64,000 nt of DNA from Paralithodes platypus (lineage: Eukaryota; Arthropoda; Malacostraca; Decapoda; Lithodidae): assembly GCA_032716605.1 (NCBI GenBank), contig CM064518.1, forward strand, positions 46,767,243-46,831,242. Direction: 5' to 3'. This document shows, piece after piece, positions 51,526 to 62,409 of the stretch (positions within the stretch are counted from its first letter, which is position 1; each line of letters opens with the position of its first letter). Position numbers and translations under genes: made by a program. The notes beneath the pieces are model-generated. The model made no database searches. It had not been told where the DNA came from and was given only the letters and a program-made list of their open reading frames with translations.

Positions 51526-51744
51526 CCCTGTTGGAATCAAAGGGTTAATACTTACTTATTGACTGGCTCCACTTGTTATTATGTTTGTGGGTAATGATGC
51601 ATGTAATACAATTATATATGCCTGTGGTCCGGTGCTCTTAATTGCAACATAACATTCTTTGAGTCTCTATAATTACAGTTTTGTCTAGGATCTATTTCGT
51701 ATCCTAGATTTGTTCTCGACATTCATTTCAGCATAAACGGTCAT

Positions 51745-51935
51745 GGTAGCCAAGCGCGTTTAGTCACTGTACTGGGAGTGCTGGCTCTGGCGTTGGAGGT
51801 TTGATCCCACGCGTTGGCAGGATAAGTTTCTCTCAAAAACTTTCCCTGGCCGTGAAGGCCAGTTTAGAGGGACCCACAAAATCTCCTGCCCATGTCCTAC
51901 TCCCTAGGGTTGTTGTTGTTGTTGTTGTTGTTCCC
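51745..51935 (+). mobile_element. SINE-4 candidate with (GTT)n tail
   Basis: A-box-like TAGCCAAGCGCG (51747) and B box GGTTTGATCCC (51798), a body (AACTTTCCCTGGCCGTGAAG, CATGTCCTACTCCCTAGG) and eight GTT units. Single copy in the window, so the family status is inferred. Confidence 0.65.
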
Positions 51936-52216
51936 CAAGCTGCCTGGCCGAACAGCCCCAAGGCCCCGAGCAAGGCCAAGGCCATAACCGAGCGCCCCAC
52001 CGAACCCTCCCTGCCGACCACAATAAAGCCTGGCTGACCGAAGCCACTCCATGGCGGGGAGCTGAGGAGGGTGCGGAAACGCCTCCAGTTCTAACTCCCT
52101 AGGGTTTATGTAGGTGCTCTAGTTAGCAGCCAGGATCAGTCTGTTGATCCCTTAGCCGGAAATATCTAGGTTAACTCTATGTATTTTCAGCCTCATTGGC
52201 TGCCGGCTAGAAATAT
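51936..52216. other. Unassigned GC-richer stretch
   Basis: Follows SINE-4. CTCCCTAGGGTT recurs from the SINE body at 52086-52106, so part may be a second diverged SINE-4 piece. No gene. Confidence 0.45.
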
Positions 52217-52725
52217 ACCGATTATCATTATTATTATTATCATTATTATTATTATTATTACATTATTATTATTATTATTATTACATTATTATTATTATTA
52301 TGTAGTAGTAGTAGTATAATTATTATTATTATTATCATTATTATTATTATTATTACATTATTATTATTATTATTATTACATTATTATTATTATTATTATT
52401 ACATTATTATTATTATTATTATTACATTATTATTATTATTATTATTATTACATTATTATTATTATTATTATTATTACATTATTATTATTATTATTATTAG
52501 TAGTAGTAGTAGTAGTATAATTATTATTATTATCATTATTATTATTATTATTACATTATTATTATTATTATTATTATTAGTAGTAGTAGTAGTATAATTA
52601 TTATTATTATTATCATTATTATTATTATTATTACATTATTATTATTATTATTATTATTACATTATTATTATTATTATTATTACATTATTATTATTATTAT
52701 TATTAGTAGTAGTAGTAGTAGTATA

Positions 52726-52763
<38 letters not shown>

Positions 52764-52932
52764 ATTATTATTATTATTATTATTATTACATTATTATTAT
52801 TATTATTATTATTAGTAGTAGTAGTAGTATAATTATTATTATTATTATCATTATTATTATTATCATTATTATTATTATTATTACAGTATTATTATTATTA
52901 GTATTATTATTATTAGTAGTAGTAGTAGTATA

Positions 52933-52972
<40 letters not shown>

Positions 52973-52982
52973 GTAGTAATAT
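52217..52982. repeat. (ATT)n array with ACATT and AGT punctuation
   Basis: ATT runs broken by ATTACATT and by (TAG)n blocks plus TATAATTATT in recurring order, giving a higher-order structure. The minus-strand poly-Asn frame is an artefact. Confidence 0.97.
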
Positions 52983-53202
52983 AATTAATATTCAACATGT
53001 TTGGTTCAGCTTTTGCATTCTTCTTGGTGTGGAAACTTCCTCCACACCTTCCAGTGCTCTCAGTATTGTCCGGTGTCGTCATTCCGTTGTCCAATATGAT
53101 CTTACCTTTCCTCTCTTCTGTGTATTGGGGTCAGGTCCTATAGGGTCTGACTCTACACGATTGGTTCATTCTGGTCGTTGTGTCCACTCTCTTCCGTTGA
53201 AT
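52983..53202. other. Unassigned spacer
   Basis: TC-rich mixed sequence with no recognised feature. Confidence 0.5.
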
Positions 53203-53411
53203 TACAGTCGCGCTAACAAGTGATGTTTCGGCACCAAGTATGTTTTGATCAATAATTGGTATCAGCAATATCTAAGCTTCATATTGAGTGAAATATACAA
53301 ACATGTTCCTACACTTACCCACTCTATTCAACATCTGACAGACATTAATACAGCACAGAGCAAGCCAAACATAATGGCAGCTGGGGAATGACTTCTTAGC
53401 GCGACTGTACA
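53203..53411. mobile_element. Fam-F element, single copy
   Basis: TACAGTCGCGCTAACAAGTG at the left and TGACTTCTTAGCGCGACTGTA at the right give about 20-bp inverted ends and define the unit that is paired at 5724 and 31059. Confidence 0.87.
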
Positions 53412-53427
53412 TAACCTTATTCTCATT

Positions 53428-54077
53428 TCGCCCCTTGAGGATTATGACGCATTTTAATATACTGGCTCTCAATTAAAGGTTATATACAGCTTAGCAAGGA
53501 TCTGTGGGACGTACAGGAGTAAAGACTATCTCTATCCCGATATGTCAATGGGAAGATATTATTGGGATTGAATTTGTGCTGTACCTAGTATCAGTGCATT
53601 ACCACAAAGCCCACCGAAATGCCAAACAAATACCCTCATTGTTCCCTGATTAAATAACACTGTATGAATATTCCCATATTCAAAATGTGTTACAGGGGGA
53701 CAATGCCTAGTGAGTTCACTGCTCAATAGGTGGCGTTGTGAGAGTGAGGGTCTGAGTCTGGAGGGTGAGACGGTGAAGCACTTGAGCGAAGCAACCGGCC
53801 GCTTCAGAGATGGAGCTGCTTCGAGCCATGATGGATGCTTCGCATGTCTCACTCCCCAGACTGGAACAAGACCTCACGGGCTTCACCGTGTTGAGCGGTG
53901 GAATGTACAGGCTCTCAGCCTATGCCCGAGAGGGAGTAGTTGGAATATAGAAAAAAAAAAAAAAAAAAAAAAAAAATTAACCCTCGGACTTCCATATATA
54001 CTTCTTAATCTGAATACAATCGTCTATAATTAGCCACAATAAACTGCCAAAATGCGTCATAATCCTCATGGGGTTAA
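53428..54077. mobile_element. Fam-B3 element split by SINE-1
   Basis: Left CCCCTTGAGGATTATGACGC to GTAAAGACTATCTC; right TTAACCCTCGGACTTCC to GCGTCATAATCCTCATGGGG TTAA. Rejoined, it matches the copy at 34971. Confidence 0.85.
53533..53976 (+). mobile_element. SINE-1 copy C, head truncated, nested in Fam-B3
   Basis: Begins at TATCCCGATATGTCAATGGG (just past the B box), body as in copy B, poly-A of about 27. Confidence 0.87.
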
Positions 54078-54413
54078 TTTATGACCTGGATGGCTGTGCT
54101 TTGAATACATGGGTAAAGGTACTATAGTCGATTTGTTTCCAGTCGATGGTAAATTTAACCCTTTACCATGTGATTTATCGATACTTAATGGACAAATATG
54201 AAACTACTATGTCTCTGCGTCGTATTAATGCCAAGTTTGCATACTTATCACCATATTTCGCTACAAAAGCAACGTAATAGCTTAGTAACCAGGAGAGTAA
54301 CATGGCAATTTACCCTCAGCGGGAAAAAAAAGTAGACTATAGGCTGTTTACAAAGAGAGATTGGATTACTTTCTACCCTTTCTTTCCGGCCTTCACACTG
54401 TTTAGTCATCGTA
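54078..54413. other. Unassigned stretch
   Basis: No repeat or gene recognised. Confidence 0.5.
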
Positions 54414-54804
54414 TTAACCCCTTCAGTACCGGTGACGTCCATTTCATTATATTCTGGTAAAAATTAGACGATTTCATGCAGATTGGGAAGGATGTCTACC
54501 AATTAAAAGGCTACAGACTATCTCAATGAATTCTTTTAGCTACCCAATATCCTTCCTAAGCTTCATAAAATCGTCTTAATGTATCCGATATCCAGGAAAC
54601 AAGACGTCGCTGATACAGAAGGTGTTAACCCGTTCAGTACCATGGTTGTTGTTTTAACTTTATTCTGGCTAGTATTAGACGATTATATTCAGTTTAAAAA
54701 GGGCCTCCAGCAATTAACATGCGTCGAACTGTCTCACTTAACTCTTTTTACGACCACAGATCCTTGTTACACTGCACAAAATCGTCTGGTACTGAAGGTG
54801 TTAA
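54414..54804. mobile_element. Two Fam-B1 elements in tandem sharing one TTAA
   Basis: First 54414-54628 (TTAACCCCTTCAGTACCGG to GATACAGAAGGTGTTAA), second 54625-54804 (TTAACCCGTTCAGTACCATG to GGTACTGAAGGTGTTAA). The second has lost part of its right arm. Confidence 0.88.
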
Positions 54805-54904
54805 CAAAAAAAAGAAACAATCGTAGTTGAAGTGTAGGAGGACCCACCACTTGGTCGTGTATGTGAAAGTTCCACCAGGAGGCGAAGATCTTGCTGAATA
54901 AACA

Positions 54905-55762
54905 AATATATACAGTAGGATCAGGGAAAGGTATAAAGTGTCTATAAGTAGGATCAGGGAAAGGTATAAAGTGTCCATAAGTAGGATCAGGGAAAGGTAT
55001 AAAGTGTCTATAAGTAGGATCAGGGAAAGGTATAAAGTGTCTATAAGTGGCTCAGAGCAGGGAAAGGTATAAAGTGTCTATAAGTGGCTCAGAGCAGGGA
55101 AAGGTATAAAGTGTCTATAAGTGGCTCAGAGCAGGGAAAGGTATAAAGTGTCTATAAGTAGGATCAGGGAAAGGTATAAAGTGTCTATAAGTAGGATCAG
55201 GGAAAGGTATAAAGTGTCTATAAGTAGGATCAGGGAAAGGTATAAAGTGTCCATAAGTAGGATCAGGGAAAGGTATAAAGTGTCTATAAGTAGGATCAGG
55301 GAAAGGTATAGTGTCTATAAGTAGGATCAGGGAAAGGTATAAAGTGTCTATAAGTAGGATCAGGGAAAGGTATAAAGTGTCTATAAGTAGGATCAGGGAA
55401 AGGTATAGTGTCTATAAGTAGGATCAGGGAAAGGTATAAAGTGTCTATAAGTAGGATCAGGGAAAGGTATAAAGTGTCTATAAGTAGGATCAGGGAAAGG
55501 TATAATGTGTCCATAAGTAGGATCAGGGAAAGGTATAAAGTGTCTATAAGTAGGATCAGGGAAAGGTATAAAGTGTCTATAAGTAGGATCAGGGAAAGGT
55601 ATAAAGTGTCTATAAGTAGGATCAGGGAAAGGTATAAAGTGTCTATAAGTAGGATCAGGGAAAGGTATAAAGTGTCTATAAGTAGGATCAGGGAAAGGTA
55701 TAAAGTGTCCATAAGTAGGATCAGGGAAAGGTATAAAGTGTCTATAAGTGGCTCAGAGCAGT
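54905..55762. repeat. 33-bp minisatellite, about 25 copies
   Basis: Unit ATAAGTAGGATCAGGGAAAG plus GTATAAAGTGTCT. A 37-bp variant with GTGGCTCAGAGCAGGG occurs near 55046-55135 and at the very end. Units lacking TAAA (30 bp) occur near 55308 and 55403. The 11-residue open frames (RIRERYKVSIS) are repeat artefacts. Confidence 0.97.
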
Positions 55763-55896
55763 ATAGTCTATAATATGATTGTGGTGGAGGGAGACAGTTT
55801 TATATAATTATTGTGTTGTGGCTAGATCGAGCAATTGAAGAAAATCGAAAGAGAATGGATGATTGCTGGCGCTTTAGAATGCACGGGATAGATAAC

Positions 55897-56288
55897 CAAA
55901 GGGGGGGGAGGTTGCTTTTTCTGGCACCCCTTCTCCCTCTTGCTGCTTAGCCCCATTAGTTATCAGATTTTAAGACTTTCGGCACATTAGTTTGGCGATT
56001 TTAAGACCTTTCACCTCATTTCTTTGTCAATATTAAGACTTGTCGTGCCATTTAGGTGTCGATTTTTTCCTGGCTAGCGATAGCGAGCCTGTAATTTAAG
56101 AGGAACCAGTCTTGGGCCGGGAAATTTTTCTACCGAAAAATGTACACATATTTTAATGGAGGATCTTGGATTTTTTTTTTTTTTTTTTGTGTTTTTATTT
56201 TAAGATTGATGGAGGTCTAGGGAGCAAAGTAAAACAATAATAAAAAAGATACATAAATAAACAAATAAATACGGCCATCCCTCCTTAA
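55897..56288 (-). mobile_element. Fam-A element
   Basis: AAAGGGGGGGGAGGTTGC, TTGCTGCTTAGCCCCATTAG, CTGGCTAGCGATAGCGAGCC, ATTTTTCTACCGAAAAATGT, a T20 run, GATGGAGGTCTAGGGAGC, CCATCCCTCCTTAA. Confidence 0.87.
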
Positions 56289-56307
56289 CAACATGCTGAT
56301 ATTTTAG

Positions 56308-56411
56308 TCGTTCATCATCATCATCATCATCATGCACACACAGAGTAGACACGTTTATAGAAAGCTTATATTGCTTAAGAATTATGTATGTATGTATGTA
56401 TGTATGTATAT
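56308..56411. repeat. (ATC)n and (GTAT)n short tracts
   Basis: Seven ATC units and seven GTAT units separated by about 45 bp. Confidence 0.9.
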
Positions 56412-56700
56412 TCTCAGGCACCTACCTCATTGCTGGGGGTGGCCGACTCGAGACAGAGCCCGAACAGCAAGAAACCTGTACAGTTCCAATTATTAGGGTC
56501 CCGAACCACTTTCGCGTTCCCTCGCCCCTTTCTCTGCCTCGTTGAGTAGGAGAATTGTACATAGGAAAGAGGATTCCTAGCCTCCTGCCCCCAGAAGGAA
56601 AAGTAGGACAGTAAAAGAGACTGACAGAAATGGCTAAGGTTGGGTAGAGGATGCCAAACCTCACTCTGGATTGGACCAGCCCTCACCCAGCTTATGATTG
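56408..56700 (-). mobile_element. Fam-G-like element
   Basis: ATATTCTCAGGCACCTACCT, GGGTGGCCGACTCGAGACAG and, at the other end, GAGGATGCCAAACCTCACTC, TGGATTGGACCAGCCCTCAC, also found at 43366-43420 and partly at 62802. It sits next to the GTAT tract. Confidence 0.6.
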
Positions 56701-56974
56701 ATGATGGTAATACTTGTGATAATGGTAACCCATCGCAGAGTTGGGTATGTCGTTTTGATTTTGGGCAAAGCGGCACGACTACCTTATTATAGTACATTAT
56801 ACAGACGGTGAGGGAGCGAGAGAGACGGGCATGTGCTAGGTAATAAGAGTAGGAGTATGCAAAGTATATATATAAAGTATATATAGAGTAAATATACTTT
56901 GGGTATATGTAGATCAGGAGGAGGAGTGATGGACACACACTCAACACATTCTCAACTCCAGGATGTAAATGTAA
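56701..56974. other. Unassigned stretch
   Basis: TATATA words near 56865-56900; no feature recognised. Confidence 0.5.
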
Positions 56975-58210
56975 ATGGGTCTGTAAGTTGTTGTGTCTCT
57001 GAGGCTTACTTTCATTCTTATAGTCCCTTCACAGTTGTTGTGTCCCCGAGGCTTACTTTCATTCTTATAGTCCCTTCACAGTTGTTGTGTCTCTGAGGCT
57101 TACTTTCATTCTTATAGTCCCTTCACAGTTGTTGTGTCTCTGAGGCTTACTTTCATTCTTATAGTCCCTTCACAGTTGTTGTGTCTCTGAGGCTTACTTT
57201 CATTCTTATAGTCCCTTCACAGTTGTTGTGTCCCTGAGGCTTACTTTCATTCTTATAGTCCCTTCACAGTTGTTGTGTCCCTGAGGCTTACTTTCATTCT
57301 TATAGTCCCTTCACAGTTGTTGTGTCCCTGAGGCTTACTTTCATTCTTATAGTCCCTTCACAGTTGTTGTGTCTCTGAGGCTTACTTTCATTCTTATAGT
57401 CCCTTCACAGTTGTTGTGTCCCTGAGGCTTACTTTCATTCTTATAGTCCCTTCACAGTTGTTGTGTCCCTGAGGCTTACTTTCATTCTTATAGTCCCTTC
57501 ACAGTTGTTGTGTCTCTGAGGCTTACTTTCATTCTTATAGTCCCTTCACAGTTGTTGTGTCTCTGAGGCTTACTTTCATTCTTATAGTCCCTTCACAGTT
57601 GTTGTGTCTCTGAGGCTTACTTTCATTCTTATAGTCCCTTCACAGTTGTTGTGTCCATGAGGCTTACTTTCATTCTTATAGTCCCTTCACAGTTGTTGTG
57701 TCCCTGAGGCTTACTTTCATTCTTATAGTCCCTTCACAGTTGTTGTGTCTCTGAGGCTTACTTTCATTCTTATAGTCCCTTCACAGTTGTTGTGTCCATG
57801 AGGCTTACTTTCATTCTTATAGTCCCTTCACAGTTGTTGTGTCTCTGAGGCTTACTTTCATTCTTATAGTCCCTTCACAGTTGTGTCTCTGAGGCTTACT
57901 TTCATTCTTATAGTCCCTTCACAGTTGTTGTGTCTCTGAGGCTTACCTTCATTCTTATAGTCCCTTCACAGTTGTTGTGTCTCTGAGGCTTACTTTCATT
58001 CTTATAGTCCCTTCACAGTCGTTGTGTCCCTGAGGCTTACTTTCATTCTTATAGTCCCTTCACAGTTGTTGTGTCTCTGAGGCTTACTTTCATTCTTATA
58101 GTCCCTTCACAGTTGTTGTGTCTCTGAGGCTTACTTTCATTCTTATAGTCCCTTCACAGTTGTTGTGTCTCTGAGGCTTACTTTCATTCTTATAGTCCCT
58201 TCACAGTTGT
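56975..58210. repeat. 47-bp minisatellite, about 26 copies
   Basis: Unit GTTGTTGTGTCTCTGAGGCT, TACTTTCATTCTTATAGTCC, CTTCACA. The main variation is TCTCTG against TCCCTG and TCCATG. Very uniform, so recent. Confidence 0.98.
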
Positions 58211-58235
58211 AAAGAATGTGGATCGTAGTTTTAGA

Positions 58236-58432
58236 AGGGGGAGGGTTTACTCTTTGGTCGCTTTTATATAATTCATGTATTATCATTATAATTAGTTTTT
58301 AGTTTCCTCCCTTCATCTCCATCAATCTTTAAAAACACATCCCCAAGATCCCCCTTCTAAACATATTTGTATTATTTTCGGTATAGATATGTCCTTAGTC
58401 CCTCCTTAATTACAGGCCTCGCTTAACATTTA
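58236..58432 (+). mobile_element. Fam-A left half, decayed
   Basis: GAAGGGGGAGGGTTTACTC, TTTCCTCCCTTCATCTCCAT, CCCTTCTAAACATATTTGTA, TTTTCGGTATAGATATGTCC, ATTACAGGCCTCGCT, where the next element begins. Confidence 0.75.
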
Positions 58433-58863
58433 CGCTGCGGGCATATTTCCGCCTATTTCCGCCATATTAGGGCTCATTCAGGCACTCCTGATTGATTAGA
58501 CAAGTGTCTGAATGAAATTAAATGTATCCAGCCGAAAACTAGACAAAAATAGCTTCAACATTACACACAAACGATCTTCGTAGCTCGTGGGGTTCACCCG
58601 CAGCGCTACCATAGACATTCGCTAAAATGAGCAATTATCGCTAATGTCGCGCTACATTTGCCTTTGGCAGCACTGTATATCTCGCGAGACTCTGACTCAG
58701 AGCCCTCAGTGCCGCGGCCACCTGGCTGGGAGAAGAACGTGTGGCCTGTCGCGCTCCCGCTCCCTCGCACTCAATTTTACAGGCTTTAAGAGGCTTTAAA
58801 AGCCTGTAAATTGCTGTAAATTGCCATGACATTCCCGAACGTCTCCCGCAGGGAAAGGGTTAA
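58433..58863. mobile_element. GC-richer TTAA-bounded block
   Basis: Starts TTAACATTTACGCTGCGGGC and ends CTCCCGCAGGGAAAGGGTTAA, so both edges carry TTAA and an inward CTGCGGG. Contains TTTACAGGCTTT/AAAAGCCTGTAAA inverted words and ATCTCGCGAGA. No second copy here. It may be another MITE family or a conserved unique block. Confidence 0.55.
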
Positions 58864-60130
58864 TTAATCTCTCACTACAACCTATATCCCCTACACTACA
58901 TATATCGTATACTGTAGCTACCTAACAATATCTCTCACTACAACCTAATATATATCCCCTGCACTACATCAATCGTATAGCTACCTAACAATATCTCTCA
59001 TTACAACCTATATCCCCTGCACTACATCTATCGTATAGCTACCTAACAATATCTCTCATTACAACCTATATCCCCTGCACTACATCTATCGTATAGCTAC
59101 CTAACAATATCTCTCACTACAACCTATATCCCCTGCACTACATCAATCGTATAGCTACCTAACAATATCTCTCACTACAACCTATATCCCCTGCACTACA
59201 TCAATCGTATAGCTACCTAACAATATCTCTCACTACAACCTATATCCCCTGCACTACATCTATCGTATAGCTACCTAACAATATCTCTCATTACAACCTA
59301 TAATCCCCTACACTACATCTATCGTACAGCTACCTAACAATATCTCTCACTACAACCTATATCCCCTGCACTACATCTATCGTATAGCTACCTAACAATA
59401 TCTCTCATTACAACCTATATCCCCTGCACTACATCTATCTTATAGCTACCTAACAATATCTCTCACTACAACCTATATCCCCTGCACTACATCTATCGTA
59501 TAGCTACCTAACAATATCTCTCACTACAACCTATATCCCCTGCACTACATCTATCTTATAGCTACCTAACAATATCTCTCACTACAACCTATATCCCCTG
59601 CACTACATCTATCGTATAGCTACCTAACAATATCTCTCACTACAACCTATATCCCCTGCACTACATCTATCGTATAGCTACCTAACAATATCTCTCACTA
59701 CAACCTATAATCCCCTACACTACATCTATCGTACAGCTACCTAACAATATCTCTCACTACAACCTATATCCCCTGCACTACATCTATCTTATAGCTACCT
59801 AACAATATCTCTCACTACAACCTATATCCCCTGCACTACATCTATCGTATAGCTACCTAAGAACATCTCTCATTACAACCTATATCCCCTGCACTACATC
59901 TATCTTATAGCTACCTAACAATATCTCTCACTACAACCTATATCCCCTGCACTACATCTATCTTATAGCTACCTAACAATATCTCTCACTACAACCTATA
60001 TCCCCTGCACTACATCTATCTTATAGCTACCTAACAATATCTCTCACTACAACCTATATCCCCTACACTACATCTATCGTATAGCTACCTAAGAACATCT
60101 CTCACTACAACCTATATCCCCTACACTACG
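58864..60130. repeat. 58-bp minisatellite, about 22 copies
   Basis: Unit CTACCTAACAATATCTCTCA, CTACAACCTATATCCCCTGC, ACTACATCTATCGTATAG. Common variants: CATTAC, CTTATAG, CATCAATC. It starts at the TTAA closing the previous block. Confidence 0.98.
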
Positions 60131-60194
60131 TATATCACCTACACTACCTACACTACATATATCTTATAGCTACCTACACTGGGCCCTGGTTACT

Positions 60195-60235
60195 ACTATA
60201 TCATCACCATCACCACCACCACCACCACCACCAGC
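60195..60235. repeat. (CAC)n short microsatellite
   Basis: Trinucleotide run. Confidence 0.88.
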
Positions 60236-60307
60236 ACGATCTCCACCACTTCCTTTCACTCCTCTTCAGGCTGCTTATCTTAATAGTAGTGACTCTTTCT
60301 CAATCTG

Positions 60308-60452
60308 TATCGTTCTTCTTAGCTCGTTCTAGTTCTTCTTAGCTCGTTCTAGTTCTTCTTAGCTCGTTCTAGTTCTTCTTAGCTCGTTTTAGTTCTTCTT
60401 AGCTCGTTCTAGTTCTTCTTAGCTCGTTCTAGTTCTTCTTAGCTCGTGTGTT
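60308..60452. repeat. 20-bp tandem repeat, about 7 copies
   Basis: Unit TTCTTCTTAGCTCGTTCTAG. Confidence 0.96.
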
Positions 60453-60462
60453 TTTATTATTG

Positions 60463-60685
60463 TTAACTCATACCCTTTCAAGATCCGATTACGCACTTCT
60501 TTTCTGCTTTCTGGCTATTACTAGACGATTATAATTAGACAAGGAAGGGTATATTGAAGTCAGAGGGCTTAATCGAGAGTGTCTTCATCTCTATAATTCC
60601 CACCGATCCTTCCTAAGCTATATGAAATCGTCCAATGCTAGCCAGAATAAGCTATCCAAATGCTTCATAATCCTCAAGGGGTTAA
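60463..60685. mobile_element. Fam-B3 foldback element
   Basis: TTAACTCATACCCTTTCAAG to TTCATAATCCTCAAGGGGTTAA; arms GGCTATTACTAGACGATTAT and AAATCGTCCAATGCTAGCC. Confidence 0.85.
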
Positions 60686-60760
60686 GTTAAGTCCAGTTAG
60701 AGCCGTTGGTAACTTTACTGCTGGGTAGCCAAGAAGTTAGGTTGAGTTATAAGAAGATTC

Positions 60761-60920
60761 AAGGGGGGGGGGGGGGGGTTTATGGACCCCCTTCCCCCTC
60801 AGGTTTAGCCTCATTAGCTTTAAGATTGCAAGACATTAGTTTAGCGAAATTAAAATCTTTCGTGCTATGTACGTATCAATTTTATCCCCACGAGTGATAG
60901 CCAGCCTGCAATTTAGAACA
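60761..60920 (-). mobile_element. Fam-A left part, decayed, with poly-G
   Basis: G17 run, CCCCCTCAGGTTTAGCCTCA, GATAGCCAGCCTGCAATTTA. The hairpins are lost. Confidence 0.7.
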
Positions 60921-61007
60921 ATTGGGGGTATTTATATAAGTTTGATTTGTCTTAATAGATTAGGTTATTCAAGTGTTAGATTGAGTAAGAAGTGACTTGA
61001 CAAGGAT

Positions 61008-61168
61008 TAAATTAACTCTGGTCATTTGGTTCTACTGTATCATAGGTATAATTAACTCTGGTCATTTGGTTCTACTGTATCATAGGTATAATTAACTCTG
61101 CTCATTTGGTTCTACTGTATCATAGGTATAATTAACTCTGCTCATTTGGTTCTACTGTATCTTAGGTA
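61008..61168. repeat. 40-bp tandem repeat, four copies
   Basis: Unit AACTCTGGTCATTTGGTTCT, ACTGTATCATAGGTATAATT. Confidence 0.97.
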
Positions 61169-61185
61169 TAATTATACAATATATT

Positions 61186-61384
61186 TAACCCCTTCACCAC
61201 CATTACGAAATGTTCATCATATTCTGGTTACCATTGGACGATTATATTAAGTTTGTAATCTAACTATACGACTCAAATGGGTAAACACGATCTCAATAAC
61301 ATAGGCTCTTCTTAAACTGCAGAATATCATCTACATTTAGCCAGAATTAAAGGTAAAAAGGTGTCATGGTGCTGAAGGGGTTAA
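61186..61384. mobile_element. Fam-B2 foldback element
   Basis: TTAACCCCTTCACCACCATT to GTCATGGTGCTGAAGGGGTTAA. Confidence 0.9.
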
Positions 61385-61559
61385 TATAATGGTTTTGGTT
61401 CTTGCATGCATGGAAGGAATTAGAAAGGAAACTAAATTTGCGCATATGCACTGATATTCGGTACGTTTCAAACTGACCCTTTTTTTTTGCCTTCCAACGC
61501 TAGATTATTACATGCATTACAGGGAACAGAAAGGAAAGTCAACCTGTTTATTATTACTG

Positions 61560-61600
61560 TCTCTCTCTCTGTCTCTCTGTGTCACTCTGTGTATGTGTCA

Positions 61601-61637
<37 letters not shown>

Positions 61638-61657
61638 TCTCTCTCTCTCTCTCTCTA
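61560..61657. repeat. (CT)n(GT)n(CT)n microsatellite
   Basis: It ends 8 bp before the readable LINE-L frame. Confidence 0.95.
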
Positions 61658-61664
61658 ACTCTGT

Positions 61665-62058
61665 CTCTTTAACTTACACGAATCTAAAAATTTCTTCTTC
61701 AATCGAGTTGTCAACTTGTGGAATGGGCTTCCCCGAAACGTTATAGACTGCATCACCGTTGATTCATTTAAACTCCGCCTAGACAAATATCTCGCATCAA
61801 ACCCGCGACTGACTGCGTTTGTAAATGAATAACTTTATTTTATCCCCCCCTCAGTTACTAACCCATCTGTCCCCTACTAACTTCCTAATCCTGCCACGGA
61901 CATTAGTTCCAGGGCAGTAATTCCCTTTCCAATGTTCCCTTACCCACTCTAAACCACTGTTTGGACACTTGATCCTCAGTGTTTTGGAGGACAAGCAACC
62001 TAGAAGGGTCACTAGATCTGTTGTTGCTTGATTTCCTTTGTACTCCTTTGTACTCTGT
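61665..62058 (+). pseudogene. LINE-L ORF2 C-terminus and 3' UTR
   Basis: Uninterrupted frame 61665-61832: LFNLHESKNFFFNRVVNLWN then GLPRNVIDCITVDSFKLRLD and KYLASNPRLTAFVNE, stop TAA. The FxxRVVNxWNxLP...VxSFKxRLDxxL pattern closes many CR1-like ORF2 proteins. The 3' UTR is shared with the minus-strand copy at 27690 and the scrap at 35541. Confidence 0.9.
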
Positions 62059-62282
62059 GTATGTGTCAGTGTATGGATGTGTGTGTGTGTGTGTGTGTCT
62101 CTCTCTCTCTCTCTCTGTATGTGTCAGTGTATGTGTGTGTGTGTATGTATGCATGTGCGTGTGTGTTTGTTTGTGTAATGAAACTCTCTCTCTCTCTCTC
62201 CCTGTGTATGTGTCTGTATATGTGTGTGTGTGTTTGTGTAGTGAAACACACTCTCTCTCTCTCTCTCTCTCTGTAAGTGTCT

Positions 62283-62333
<51 letters not shown>

Positions 62334-62345
62334 TGTATGTATGCT
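62059..62345. repeat. (GT)n/(CT)n higher-order array
   Basis: Four cycles of TGTATGTGTCTGTGTATG, a GT run, AATGAAAC or AGTGAAAC and a CT run. The first cycle repeats the array upstream of LINE-L. Confidence 0.92.
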
Positions 62346-62384
62346 ATTGCCAATGATGGATTGACTTTTTATCCCGTGTACATA

Positions 62385-62409
62385 ATATATATATATATAT
62401 ATATATATA
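62385..62409. repeat. (AT)n short tract
   Basis: About 12 AT units. Confidence 0.9.

Noticed and set aside
52786..53094. Poly-Asn/Ile protein on the minus strand
   Set aside because: ATT microsatellite reading frame.
55296..55773. RIRERYKVSIS repeat protein
   Set aside because: Translation of the 33-bp minisatellite; the unit length (11 codons) explains the open frame.
56414..56947. 177-residue minus-strand open frame
   Set aside because: Lies over a Fam-G-like element and AT-rich DNA; part of it (MRFGILYPTL region) is repeated non-coding sequence also at 43380.
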